Below are positions 57,901 through 62,271 of a DNA stretch of 64,000 bases, one piece after another. The DNA lies in the NCBI RefSeq assembly GCF_032854445.1, contig NC_088305.1, positions 19,203,717 to 19,267,716 of the forward strand, read 5' to 3'. A program made the translations under genes and the position numbers. Source of the stretch: Liolophura sinensis. Its lineage: Eukaryota > Mollusca > Polyplacophora > Chitonida > Chitonidae. Numbering within the stretch: the first letter of the stretch is position 1; every line of letters begins with the position of its first letter. The notes beneath the pieces are model-generated. The model did not search any database and had not been told where the DNA came from. It worked only from the letters and a program-made list of their open reading frames with translations.

Positions 57901-60629
57901 TCAACCATAACGGCCTTCAGAATCTATAATCGCAGGACAAATATCCAAAACCACGTTCAACCAACTAACCATCCATGAGCTAAAATATATATATAAAATA
58001 AGAAATTTGGACGGTCTCGTGCACAGAGAAGCAGTCACTGAAAGCAATCAACAACACCATAAGTAACACTGCTATACACTTCAATAGGTCAGCGGTTTTC
58101 TGAAAACCTGAAAAAGGTTTCATTTGAAATATAATAAAAGACAAACAGCACAGAAATTAAAACCAGCGAAGACTATGTGACAATTGTCAAATAATCACAC
58201 CTAACCCATGAAATACGGACGCTTGTCCATTTAATTGTATGTAGAACGCCAAAATAGTTCTCTCCTAGCTCCACTGCTACCCAGATGGTCCTCTAAACCA
58301 GCTCATGGCCAGTCATCGTGTCCACGGTACTCAGTGTACAGACTGATAGAGATCAGTAGGCCCTATCATGCCCAATGCCCAGCCGTACATTCCAGATGGT
58401 TGTCATGGCGGCCAGTCAGTTTTCAGAGGCTTAGGCCATTAAGGGCACGTGGGTGGCAATTGAGTGGAAAGTGGCCGATCTGAATGTAACCAGAGAGCAC
58501 GTGAAGTTAATTGGGTCAGTATGTCTACCTGTCCATGCGTATATAAGGTTGCATGTATGACCAATTGACTGATGTCATGGATATTTACGCGAATGGCCGT
58601 ATATTAATGAGATCACGTGACCTTAATTGCAGCAGTGACGTTCTGGCTTTCGGTTTTACCCCCAGCTAAGTGGCGCATGTGCCTATTTAATAATATAACA
58701 CAGATGTGAGAATACTTGATGAAAACGAAGCCCGACACATGTAGAAATGCGAGAAATTGTTCGGGTGGCTGTATGACTACATCTCCACTTTAACGCAGAA
58801 ATGTCTGGGTATTTCAACACATTATACATTATTTTAAGCGTAGTGAGTGTAACGTTTGTTGCAGTCATGCCAACTACAATCAACTTCAAAGCAACTGCAT
58901 ATATTTAAGGAGGTGAAATGCCCTCCTTGTCATGGACAAGTTATCCATCATATTTGTATAAATTTATTTGCTTTCTCTACGCAGAGAGAATCGGTATTTG
59001 GGCTGCAACATTCATATATTTCACACACTTTGCTGTTAGGGGCCTCCGAAGTCGAGGTGGGTAGGCCGCCAGCGCGGCGCAATGACCCAGGAGCCTCTCA
59101 GCAATACGGGGTCTGAGTGTTCAGGGGGAAGGTCTTCCAGCAACCTGCGGATGGTCGAGGCTTTCCCAAGGGATCTGTCCGGTTTCCTTCCACCATAATG
59201 CTAACCACCGTCACATAAGTCAAATATTCTTGAGTACTGCTTAAAATCCAATCAAAAAGATAAATAAAAATGTAATTTGCTGCTATAAATGGACTGGATT
59301 TACCATGACCGTCTTTTTAAATAACGTTTTTACAGAACGTTCCGTTGTTGCATTTAACACGCAGAATTTTACATTTAAACACAATCTGTGTCATAATCAA
59401 CTTTACTAATCGCAATGGTAAGCGGTTTTATACATAACGCTTCTATGAGGACTTCGACAGGTAAAGGGACAGCAACTTCGTTTATCCACTTGGTTGTTGA
59501 AGGGATAACACGAGCTCAGCGCCTGCGAACCGGTTTGTCTGTCATCTAACCCAAGCCTTGCATGGTGAGGGTGAAATATATCCTCATTCCACGGTCGTGT
59601 TAGGCAATGCCAGGTGGCGGGAACCACTGCTATAAGCCAAACACCTGGCTGCCAGAATCACAAACCTGCCATACACTTAATGTTTACACCATGCAGCGTA
59701 CTTGTCATACCGCCTTTAAAGTTTAAATCATATATACAGCTATGCTATTAGTGGTACCCAGTAACGTATCACACTAACATGTCTCCAAAAAAGGTAAAGC
59801 GAAAATTTAGGCTTTCGACTTAAATAGTTTTATGATTCCCTGTTCTTTACGTGTGCCATCACGCTTGTATGGTATAGGGACCCTTTTTTACCGTTACACA
59901 GATAATCAAGATTAGCTAAGCGAGCGAATCACCATACTCCCATGCGTTCGCCAGGCACAGATTATGTGGACCATATGAAGACAAACACGATACAAAGGCT
60001 AATTTTTCTATACATACCGTTTATCTACATGAAAAGGCGAATTTGAAGAAACATTTTACATGAAGTGATACAGGCCTGGAGAGACCCACGACCATTCGCA
60101 TGAGCCGGACTTGAACTCACAATGACCGCAGTGGTGAGACGCTATTGGGTCATTGCGGCGCGTATTAAAGTTTTAAATGAATTATAACAATATACTGATC
60201 GATTTGACAAATCGCATCATCCAGCAGATGTACAAACAGAAATTCCGTCTAAAACTTATAATAGAAGACTAAAAAAAACTTAACAATACAGCATACAGAG
60301 TAAAAGCAGAGCAGCGTCAAGAGTGTGATAATACGACCTCTTGTCAATTACATTAGTTAGTTTTAAAAAACTGGATGAGTAAAAAGATTGGAAAAGAGAG
60401 AGGTTTTAACTTACCAACTCTGGCCCTGGTCCAGGTGCTGTGCTACATCAAATCCAAACATGCTGCCCCTGTCCCCCGTGTGAACCACAGCAGTCTTCGT
60501 GTCGATATTGAAACTCCAAACTACGCAAAACCAGGGACATGATAGCAGTACCAGACACCAGTAAGTTATCCTTAATCCCAATCCAAAATGACAGGCCAAA
60601 CGGAATACCGGGGAATTCCCTAGCGCCAT
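810..60629 (-). CDS. Integrin alpha subunit, 5' part (spliced, partial)
   Basis: The spliced gene joins 60629-60415, 46663-46542, 45698-45592, 25760-25640, then either 20736-20654 (5a) or 6032-5971 (5b), then 858-810, and continues outside the window. The product is a type I membrane adhesion receptor that pairs with an integrin beta subunit. What is encoded here is the signal peptide and roughly the first two to three blades of the FG-GAP beta-propeller. Seen in sequence: GSMFGFDVAQ, LLIGAPKADT, NQWFGATVKS, ACAPR, REPIGRC, APCRT, QGYC-AG and LLIGAVGSWYWQ, all in the family's order. Cysteine spacings of 8 (exon 2), 20 (exon 4) and 13 (exon 4 to 5b) equal those I recall for human alphaV. No I domain is seen. 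Introns are 0.8 to 19.8 kb. The exact orthology (PS2, alpha5/V/8 or another class) cannot be decided from this part. Confidence 0.93.
1240..2095. repeat. Degenerate minisatellite with higher-order units
   Basis: Variants of 'gaggaaactagccatagctt' (about 20-25 bp) repeat throughout. A longer unit beginning 'gaggaaactacatgtaac' recurs at 1388, 1518 and 1690, so single units have been amplified in blocks. Confidence 0.85.
2302..2555 (-). mobile_element. tRNA-derived SINE, full length, with target duplication
   Basis: Read on the minus strand it has a tRNA-like head (the reverse complement of gctgcgctagcgcactaacc and of ggacttgaactcacagc). A conserved body follows (ggtttccaccca..., ccggccgtacgtgg) and then a tail, tacggcgtaaaacaccgatc followed by aaataaataaata. 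The 9-bp ctgctactt at 2293-2301 and 2556-2564 flanks it as a target duplication. Confidence 0.88.
5400..5515 (+). mobile_element. Possible SINE 3' end
   Basis: It contains tttcctcccatcacaatgct and ends cattaaacaccaagcaaata, matching the body and tail of the main SINE family. An AT-rich insertion lies in the middle. Confidence 0.45.
5971..6032 (-). CDS. Integrin alpha alternative exon 5b (ligand-loop version B)
   Basis: The exon is 62 nt, entry phase 1, exit phase 0, acceptor tttgtttcag|CGGC and donor GCT|gtaagt. The protein reads AWGYHRQGYCSAGFSAALTA after a split Ala codon. It aligns residue by residue with the second half of exon 5a (HKQGYC-AG versus HRQGYC-AG), and the Cys-to-Cys distance from APC in exon 4 is 13, exactly that of alphaV. 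The position equivalent to alphaV Asp150 is His here, so classical RGD-arginine binding is doubtful for this form. Phases forbid joining it in frame after 5a. Together they form a mutually exclusive pair, with 5b about 14.6 kb downstream of 5a. Confidence 0.86.
6574..6711. repeat. 23-bp tandem repeat, six copies
   Basis: Near-perfect copies of agtctgaaatagtgaacagc plus aca, with one or two substitutions. The array is young. Confidence 0.95.
7211..8074. mobile_element. Foldback/MITE-like element enclosing a 46-bp minisatellite
   Basis: The ends are inverted copies: ggggcccatttcacaaagtg at the left, and the reverse complement of gcgctttatgaaatggggct at the right. Between them, about 7245-8035, lie some 17 copies of a 46-bp unit containing gatgttactccgccatgata and gttacgtgacggtgacc. 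No coding capacity is seen and no clear target duplication was found. Confidence 0.75.
9698..9751. repeat. TA microsatellite
   Basis: A run of TA dinucleotides preceded by imperfect TATG/TATACA units. Confidence 0.97.
9911..9969. repeat. TA microsatellite
   Basis: About 28 uninterrupted TA units. Confidence 0.97.
10230..10690. repeat. 68-bp tandem repeat, about 6.7 copies
   Basis: The unit contains agtggtcataatttgagttg and ctgaaaacctaacattttga. Copies differ at a few positions (gcaagtgg, gtgagtgg, gtgattgg). Confidence 0.95.
11466..11540. repeat. 13-bp tandem repeat
   Basis: About 5.5 copies of atcagaatgacaa with a/g and c/t variants. Confidence 0.85.
11850..11995 (-). mobile_element. SINE copy of the main family, head missing
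   Basis: The body and tail match the copy at 2302 (ggtgttttacgctgtactca, catctgcaggtttctgacag). The copy stops before the tRNA-like head. Confidence 0.85.
14230..14385. repeat. Dispersed repeat B, copy 1
   Basis: It shares agaatatgcttgaataaaca and aacatgcgaaaagattg, and a 'gacaaaacta..attg.ctgggtt' block, with 17360-17510. Confidence 0.75.
14922..15150 (+). mobile_element. Second tRNA-derived SINE type
   Basis: The head gccttgctggctcaggtggt includes a good box A (tggctcaggtgg), and gcaagttcgaatccaactc carries a good box B. The tail is attaaacaccatgtaatcaa followed by ttaatcaatcaatc. Confidence 0.8.
16580..16775 (+). mobile_element. SINE copy of the main family, 5'-truncated
   Basis: It starts at the box-B part (gtcgctgtaagttcaagtcc) and ends in a caacaataaataaataaac tail. 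Confidence 0.87.
17360..17510. repeat. Dispersed repeat B, copy 2
   Basis: It is the partner of 14230-14385, in the same orientation and about 85 percent alike in the last 50 bases by eye. Confidence 0.75.
17998..18170 (-). mobile_element. SINE copy of the main family, partial
   Basis: tttgattggtgttttatgcc is followed by the body through cagccagagaggaagccagc. The head is missing. Confidence 0.85.
18285..18545 (-). mobile_element. SINE copy of the main family with tRNA-like head
   Basis: The body is followed by ctgcgctagcacgctaacca, the reverse complement of the tRNA-like box-A region. It lies about 115 bases from another copy in the same orientation. Confidence 0.87.
19398..20060. repeat. 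39-bp tandem repeat, about 17 copies
   Basis: The unit is tgttgcccactatacctatt followed by actctccaaaatagccttc. Because 39 is a multiple of three, long frames (up to 274 codons) are open on both strands. They share the array's limits and resemble no known family, so I treat them as by-products. Confidence 0.95.
20654..20736 (-). CDS. Integrin alpha alternative exon 5a (ligand-loop version A)
   Basis: The exon is 83 nt, entry phase 1, exit phase 0, donor AATAAG|gtaagt (perfect consensus). Its protein contains IVWIEDQYHKQGYC and then AGYTANFNK, leading into DGTKLLIGA of exon 6. QGYC-x-AG aligns with the QGYCQGGFSAEFTK segment of vertebrate alpha5. Two acceptors lie 6 nt apart (ttgtag|ctgtag|ATTAC), both in frame. 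The outer one starts at 20736 and gives CRTAVDY. The inner one starts at 20730 and gives CRTDY, which resembles CRSDF of alpha5 and may be the main one. The Cys-to-Cys loop is 18 or 20 residues against 13 in alphaV, so this version has a longer, acidic loop. Confidence 0.86.
21600..21710 (-). mobile_element. tRNA-like SINE fragment
   Basis: The reverse strand carries tgtggtagagtgacaaagag (box-A-like) and gtgcgggttcaaaccctgcc (box-B-like). It matches a second copy near 39357. Confidence 0.65.
22848..23038. mobile_element. MITE-like foldback element
   Basis: About 190 bp with inverted ends: gggcccggtttcacgtaact at the left, and the reverse complement of agtttcatgaaaccgggccc at the right. The interior is AT-rich with several (c)ttaag motifs and has no ORF. 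Confidence 0.8.
23612..24025. repeat. 18-bp tandem repeat, about 22 copies
   Basis: The unit is caactgggtccaactgag. It is open in several frames (TEQLGP or similar hexapeptides) on both strands. Confidence 0.95.
24712..24830. repeat. 19-bp tandem repeat, six copies
   Basis: The unit is gacaaacttgtttcaggct, with ggc and gtc variants at the start. Confidence 0.95.
25640..25760 (-). CDS. Integrin alpha exon 4: blade 2 with three conserved cysteines
   Basis: The exon is 121 nt, entry phase 0, exit phase 1 (last base G of a split codon). It encodes ACAPRHVYYS, then DKREPIGRC and EFAPCRT. The spacing of 20 residues from the ACAPR Cys to the GRC Cys matches the second disulfide of alphaV (C-A-P...P-V-G-T-C). 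The APCRT Cys opens the third disulfide loop, whose partner Cys lies in exon 5a or 5b. The acceptor is gttgtag|GCATG and the donor AACAG|gtaggt. The phase-1 exit is what makes both exon 5 versions usable one at a time. Confidence 0.94.
26418..26905. repeat. Dispersed repeat A, copy 1
   Basis: It begins cttagatttggtagcaatgc, carries gtgaatttggtaatttatgg and ends near caggcaagctaaaaatgcaa. It contains an internal imperfect duplication around the 'gtgctctacatg' motif. Confidence 0.8.
26970..27240. repeat. Dispersed repeat C, copy in intron 3
   Basis: It contains gcatttcaagtaattctaga, gaataaaaccctaatcaagg and tttgccagctatcaccctgc. It is collinear with 57165-57460. Confidence 0.75.
28137..28250. 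repeat. 28-bp tandem repeat, four copies
   Basis: Four almost identical copies of ctctggcttattttaagtga plus taaccaag. Confidence 0.96.
29036..29135. repeat. 49-bp direct duplication
   Basis: Two copies of a unit containing cctacatcctagagtggatg. Confidence 0.85.
29440..29580. repeat. Dispersed repeat E, copy 1
   Basis: It shares aaccttgaaaaacaagaaaa and aacaaaactgatgtcgcc with 47180-47335. Confidence 0.6.
30226..30525. repeat. Dispersed repeat A, copy 2
   Basis: It begins cttagatttggtagcaaggc and ends caggcgagctaaaaacgcat, collinear with 26418-26905 but without the internal duplication. Confidence 0.8.
30863..30918. repeat. TA microsatellite
   Basis: About 27 uninterrupted TA units. Confidence 0.97.
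31090..31122. repeat. ATT microsatellite
   Basis: About ten ATT units. Confidence 0.93.
32148..32306 (-). other. Possible orphan or decayed exon in intron 3
   Basis: A 53-codon open stretch has protein-like content, including LDKFVMKESRTFVTKF and NKDGYCRVGHAEFYEG. The DGYCRVG part recalls the QGYC-x-AG motif of exons 5a/5b. A possible acceptor (gtgaacag at 32274) and donor (GAAG|gtagta, exon end 32174) would give a 100-nt exon of phases 0 to 1, the same phases as exon 4. It sits upstream of exon 4, the wrong place for a third exon 5. The donor is weak. It may be a degenerate copy, part of an unknown nested gene, or chance. Confidence 0.2.
32912..34810. repeat. 99-bp satellite-like array, 19 units
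   Basis: The unit contains gaggttccaacacactgtac, gtctttgttcagtgttctac and cctcagtcccatgtcataaa. Sixteen full repeats of 99 bp and three shortened ones of 94 bp account exactly for the 1866 bp between the first and last 'aaagttta'. Long plus-strand frames (198 and 330 codons) follow from the unit length and break only at the short units. Confidence 0.96.
35696..36440. repeat. 33-bp tandem repeat, about 22 copies
   Basis: The unit is ctcatcctgggtgacgtgcc plus ctgacaccaccac. It is GC-rich compared with its surroundings, and each unit contains a TGACGTG motif. Confidence 0.95.
37140..37414. repeat. TATG-type tetranucleotide repeat
   Basis: Imperfect ATGT/GTAT units with aatg and gtgt variants. 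Confidence 0.93.
39345..39450 (-). mobile_element. tRNA-like SINE fragment
   Basis: The reverse strand carries cagtggctagaggcaattat and ggtacgggttcaaacccagc. It is related to the fragment near 21600. Confidence 0.65.
39757..39968. repeat. 15-bp tandem repeat, about 14 copies
   Basis: The unit is cttctggcctaaatc with tgcct and ggcctt variants. Confidence 0.93.
41660..42046 (+). mobile_element. SINE family with 'cactcactc' tail, 13-bp target duplication
   Basis: The tRNA-like head is ctgatagcacagttggtaga and the box-B region is tccaggggtcaatcctgg. The body contains gcatgaaggagatagtgcaa and the end is gacgttaaaccccaagcact with CACT repeats. The 13 bases tagctgccatgga occur at 41647-41659 and again at 42047-42059, a perfect target-site duplication. 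Confidence 0.93.
42318..42532 (-). mobile_element. SINE copy of the main family
   Basis: The tail, body and box-B part (gacatgaactcacagcgacc) are present, ending at tcattacgctgc. An internal deletion removes the part around 'gggcagagcccgg'. Confidence 0.86.
42790..43110 (-). mobile_element. Related SINE with a different body but the same 3' tail
   Basis: On the minus strand a degenerate tRNA-like head (gtctcaaagtcgggagaccc) leads into gacaccccaccctgtcacat (plus-strand reading). The end is the reverse complement of aatttttcagtcatatgacg and of gtttaacgtcat, the same tail as the copies at 41660 and 54048. Confidence 0.8.
43515..43715 (+). mobile_element. SINE copy of the main family, 5'-truncated
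   Basis: It runs from cggtcgctgtgagtttaagt to cggcgtaaaacaccaataaa plus ataaataaat. Confidence 0.88.
44750..45440. repeat. 31-bp tandem repeat, about 15 good copies with decayed edges
   Basis: The unit contains aaatcataaatgtaaagtgt and acccttgtctc. Copies between about 44815 and 45270 are good, and those outside are diverged. The array ends about 150 bases from integrin exon 3. Confidence 0.93.
45592..45698 (-). CDS. Integrin alpha exon 3: blade 1/2 boundary
   Basis: The exon is 107 nt, entry phase 1, exit phase 0. It carries SNQWFGATVKSSGENGVIV, the second FG-GAP strand of integrin alphas (QWFGA-V-S in alphaV). An N-glycosylation sequon, Asn-Gly-Ser, sits in WNGSEF. The acceptor is ttatctgtag|GTAAC and the donor GTG|gtgagt. 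The next coding exon begins GCATGTGCC, so the join reads GVIV-ACAPR, as the family requires. Between this exon and exon 4 lies the largest intron of the window. Confidence 0.93.
46542..46663 (-). CDS. Integrin alpha exon 2: first propeller blade
   Basis: The exon is 122 nt, entered after two bases of a Trp codon and left after one base of a Gly codon. It encodes LLIGAPKADT, the hallmark FG-GAP strand of blade 1, then GAVYRC and a second Cys eight residues on (C-KTERVND-C). That is the same spacing as the first disulfide of vertebrate alphaV. The acceptor reads tgatttacag|GTTGC and the donor AAAAG|gtaaga. Joining to exon 3 gives FDTKG-NN without loss of frame. Intron 1 upstream is about 13.8 kb and intron 2 downstream is only 843 bp, so exons 2 and 3 form a close pair. 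Confidence 0.93.
47180..47335. repeat. Dispersed repeat E, copy 2
   Basis: It contains agccttgaaaagcaagaaaa and aacaacaactgatatggccg, in the same order as copy 1. Confidence 0.6.
49800..50290. repeat. Dispersed repeat D, copy 1
   Basis: It starts with gaacagtttcaatctaagtg and later has gttatcgacttaacacgctt. A 108-codon frame here encodes SGNGCCSYRLNT, comparable to FGNGSCDYRLGT in the copy at 52295. Confidence 0.7.
52295..52665. repeat. Dispersed repeat D, copy 2
   Basis: gaacagttgcaatcaaagcg, tatcaactgtctg and gattatcgacttggaacgcc are collinear with copy 1. Shorter remnants lie at 53685-53720 and 61965-62110. Confidence 0.7.
53870..54440 (-). mobile_element. Older repeat of the 42790 type, split by the SINE at 54048
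   Basis: Plus-strand text such as tgtgtcttcttgtggcaggg, catgccgccaaggtgctgct and acaccagacatgacacccca matches the copy at 42790. The element is interrupted at tcctgtttccttg, resumes at 54426 and is 5'-truncated there. The 3' tail is missing near 53876. Confidence 0.82.
54048..54412 (+). mobile_element. SINE of the same family, nested, 13-bp target duplication
   Basis: It is clearly homologous to the copy at 41660, from head (cggatagcacagttggtaga) to tail (cgacgttaaaccccaagcac). The 13 bases tcctgtttccttg at 54035-54047 and 54413-54425 flank it perfectly. It has inserted into an older minus-strand repeat. Confidence 0.94.
54850..55045 (+). mobile_element. SINE copy of the main family, diverged
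   Basis: It runs from gccaatgcggtcgatgtcag to cataaaacactaatcaaata. A G-run replaces the 'cagcaacctgcggatgg' part. Confidence 0.82.
55775..55930. repeat. 25-bp tandem repeat, six copies
   Basis: The unit is cgctgtagcactgattggag plus accag. Confidence 0.95.
56240..56430. mobile_element. tRNA-like repeat fragment
   Basis: It contains cacgtgttcgaatctagccc on the plus strand. On the minus strand gagccgtggcctagttagaa recalls a tRNA box-A region. Its limits are uncertain. Confidence 0.45.
56870..57110. repeat. Dispersed repeat C, copy in intron 1
   Basis: ccggatttcaccggttacac, cacctatcacactatcgtcg and gctctattccattg-type text is shared with the neighbouring copy at 57165 and with 26970. Confidence 0.72.
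57165..57460. repeat. Dispersed repeat C, second copy in intron 1
   Basis: It contains cagcattttgagtaattcca, agaataaaaccctacctgta and gccagctatcacactgtcgt. Further weak fragments of the family lie near 11650, 48955-49085 and 52740. Confidence 0.75.
59050..59270 (+). mobile_element. SINE copy of the main family, diverged
   Basis: The head is recognisable (gcgcggcgcaatgacccagg). The body contains cagcaacctgcggatggtcg and the tail is degenerate. Confidence 0.82.
60085..60165 (-). mobile_element. SINE fragment of the main family
   Basis: Only the head and part of the body remain (gacttgaactcacaatgacc, ttgggtcattgcggcgcg). An internal deletion is seen after acgaccattcgcatgagcc. Confidence 0.75.
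60415..60629 (-). CDS. Integrin alpha exon 1: signal peptide and start of propeller
   Basis: The exon encodes a basic n-region, a hydrophobic core (WCLVLLSCPWFCVVWS) and then FNIDTK, matching the FNLD-type mature N-terminus of integrin alphas. The first FG-GAP strand follows (TGDRGSMFGFDVAQ). It ends TG|gtaagt, and the split Trp codon is completed by the first G of exon 2, giving QSW-LLIGAP. I chose the Met at 60629 because it has G at -3 and G at +4 and leaves a normal-sized signal peptide. An in-frame Met at 60638 is almost as good. The frame stays open upstream to 60818 through a lysine-rich stretch encoded by a purine tract (about 60690-60715). That part looks like 5' UTR, not protein. 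Confidence 0.88.
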
Positions 60630-60954
60630 TTCCAACATACTGACGATACCCGTTACACCTTTTCTTATTGTGGTAAATTGATGCTCCTCCTTTTTTTTTT
60701 TTTTTTCTTTTTTCTTCTGGGCTTCACGGTTGTGTGGTAAACCACAGTTGTAGCTCCAAGAGGGTAATAGTAAAAAGATGAGCTTGTGGTAACATGGCAA
60801 TGGCAGAGGTATCATCAAAAAAAGCGCACGATGAAGAACACTGATACCCCACTCACACTAAGTAGACACAAATCTGCAACAAAACCACGGGGAAAGAATT
60901 AAGCACTGATGTCCACTACAGACACGAGAGAGGGGAAAACAGCCAGAAATCAGC
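60630..60954 (-). promoter_or_regulatory. Presumed 5' UTR and promoter-proximal region of the integrin gene
   Basis: This stretch lies directly upstream of the chosen start codon. It contains a long purine tract on the minus strand (T-run near 60690-60715 on the plus strand). I see no convincing TATA box or initiator, so the transcription start is not placed. The assignment rests only on position. Confidence 0.35.
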
Positions 60955-61461
60955 ATGACAACGAACTTTCGTCAAATCAGGCGACCATTCTACTTTTTCC
61001 AGAGGACGACTTTCTGTAAAAGTTCTACATTTCTGAATCCTAAATCTGCATCTCGGCTGCTGCCGAAATTAAATCCACTGCTTTCCGGGCCGGTGAAGGA
61101 GCTTTCCTCTGACCCAGTGGCATGTTTAGTTTACGCCGTTTGCCATTACAAACACACCCTACAACTAAAACAGAAAGATACGTCAAAAACCGTCACAGCC
61201 TTGTTGAGCTTTCTCTTTTTTTCTTTCGCTTCTTTCTGGCCCCCTCTCACACTTTTCCCATGCGTGTTCCGTGGGCAGTTTTACACAGCCCTCAGACACT
61301 TTGACAACCCACGCGCGAACGCTTGGATACCGGCAGCAGACTTCAGTGACGGCCTCTCTACGTCTGGACGACCAACAGGGAAGACATCTGGATTTCTTAG
61401 GGCCTTTAAAGCGGTTTGCATAACCTCACAGCAGCTTCCTGCCTTCAGAGTGGCTCTCTAA
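60955..61461 (+). other. Unrecognised 168-codon ORF divergent from the integrin gene
   Basis: This is the longest reading frame in the window that does not lie in a tandem array. It starts about 300 bases upstream of integrin exon 1 and runs in the opposite direction. Its translation has a hydrophobic stretch near residues 83-105 (LLSFLFFSFASFWPPLTLF) but no domain that I recognise. It could be a small divergent gene, an exon, or chance. Confidence 0.15.
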
Positions 61462-61964
61462 ACCTGCCTACCACTAACAGGGCCCCATTAACCTCAAGTT
61501 TAGACTTTGGCCTCTTTAGAGGGGCCCCGGATAGATTTCCACCAGATGAGGGGAAAGCCGTGGGCGAGCCTATTACCGTTATGGGGGTACTCTTCACACG
61601 CGTCACGAGACCAAACAGCATTCTAGTGTATATGCTTTATTCCCATTCATGTCTGACCTACATAATGTATTAATAAGGCTCTAATAATGTGAGGTTGATT
61701 GGAATTGTCGACAATCAAAGTATGTATCTCATCTGCACTTTGGCAATATCTGGTGTTGCTATCAATGTGTCAAGGTTGTTATCTCAAACGCCTTCACTCT
61801 GCCAGAGATTCTGGACGTTCTGTCCCCATCTATTTACAAGAGATTTATACATTGAAACACTCCAGAAATATACTCAGCTTCATGATTATGTTTAATTTAG
61901 TTCAACCCAGTTCCAGAGGCTGGATATTCATCGTGTTCAATCAGATCGGCATATTTGATTAATG

Positions 61965-62110
61965 ACCAGCTGCTATCAAAGAGCAACTGAGATACATATT
62001 TTATATCCGACAATTTATATGCTAGCATGGTACACGATTTGAATACTGGTTTGGCGATTTTTGACATGGAACGTCAATTTTGGTTGACGACTGGTATATG
62101 AATGTCTGTG
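61965..62110. repeat. Dispersed repeat D, partial copy
   Basis: It contains tgctatcaaagagcaactga, gatttttgacatggaacgtc and gacgactggtatatgaatgt, in the same order as the copies in intron 1. Confidence 0.6.
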
Positions 62111-62271
62111 TTTACGCATAGATTGAAACAACTTTCAGTTGAAAACAAGGAAACAAATCTTTATTTATTATCAGTGTGGTCGGGTATCATTTTTCATGGA
62201 TCTAGATATAGCAGTACGTACAAAATTACTCCGATCTTAGTCTTTATTTTCTGTGTCCATCAACAAATGTC

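Larger units (their letters stand above)
46664..60414. other. Intron 1
   Basis: About 13.8 kb long. It holds dispersed repeats (47180, 48950, 49800, 52295, 56870, 57165), a nested SINE pair (53870-54440), SINE copies at 54855, 59050 and 60080, and a 25-bp array (55775-55930). Small ORFs near 50560-51063 and 58235 have no recognisable content. Confidence 0.6.
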
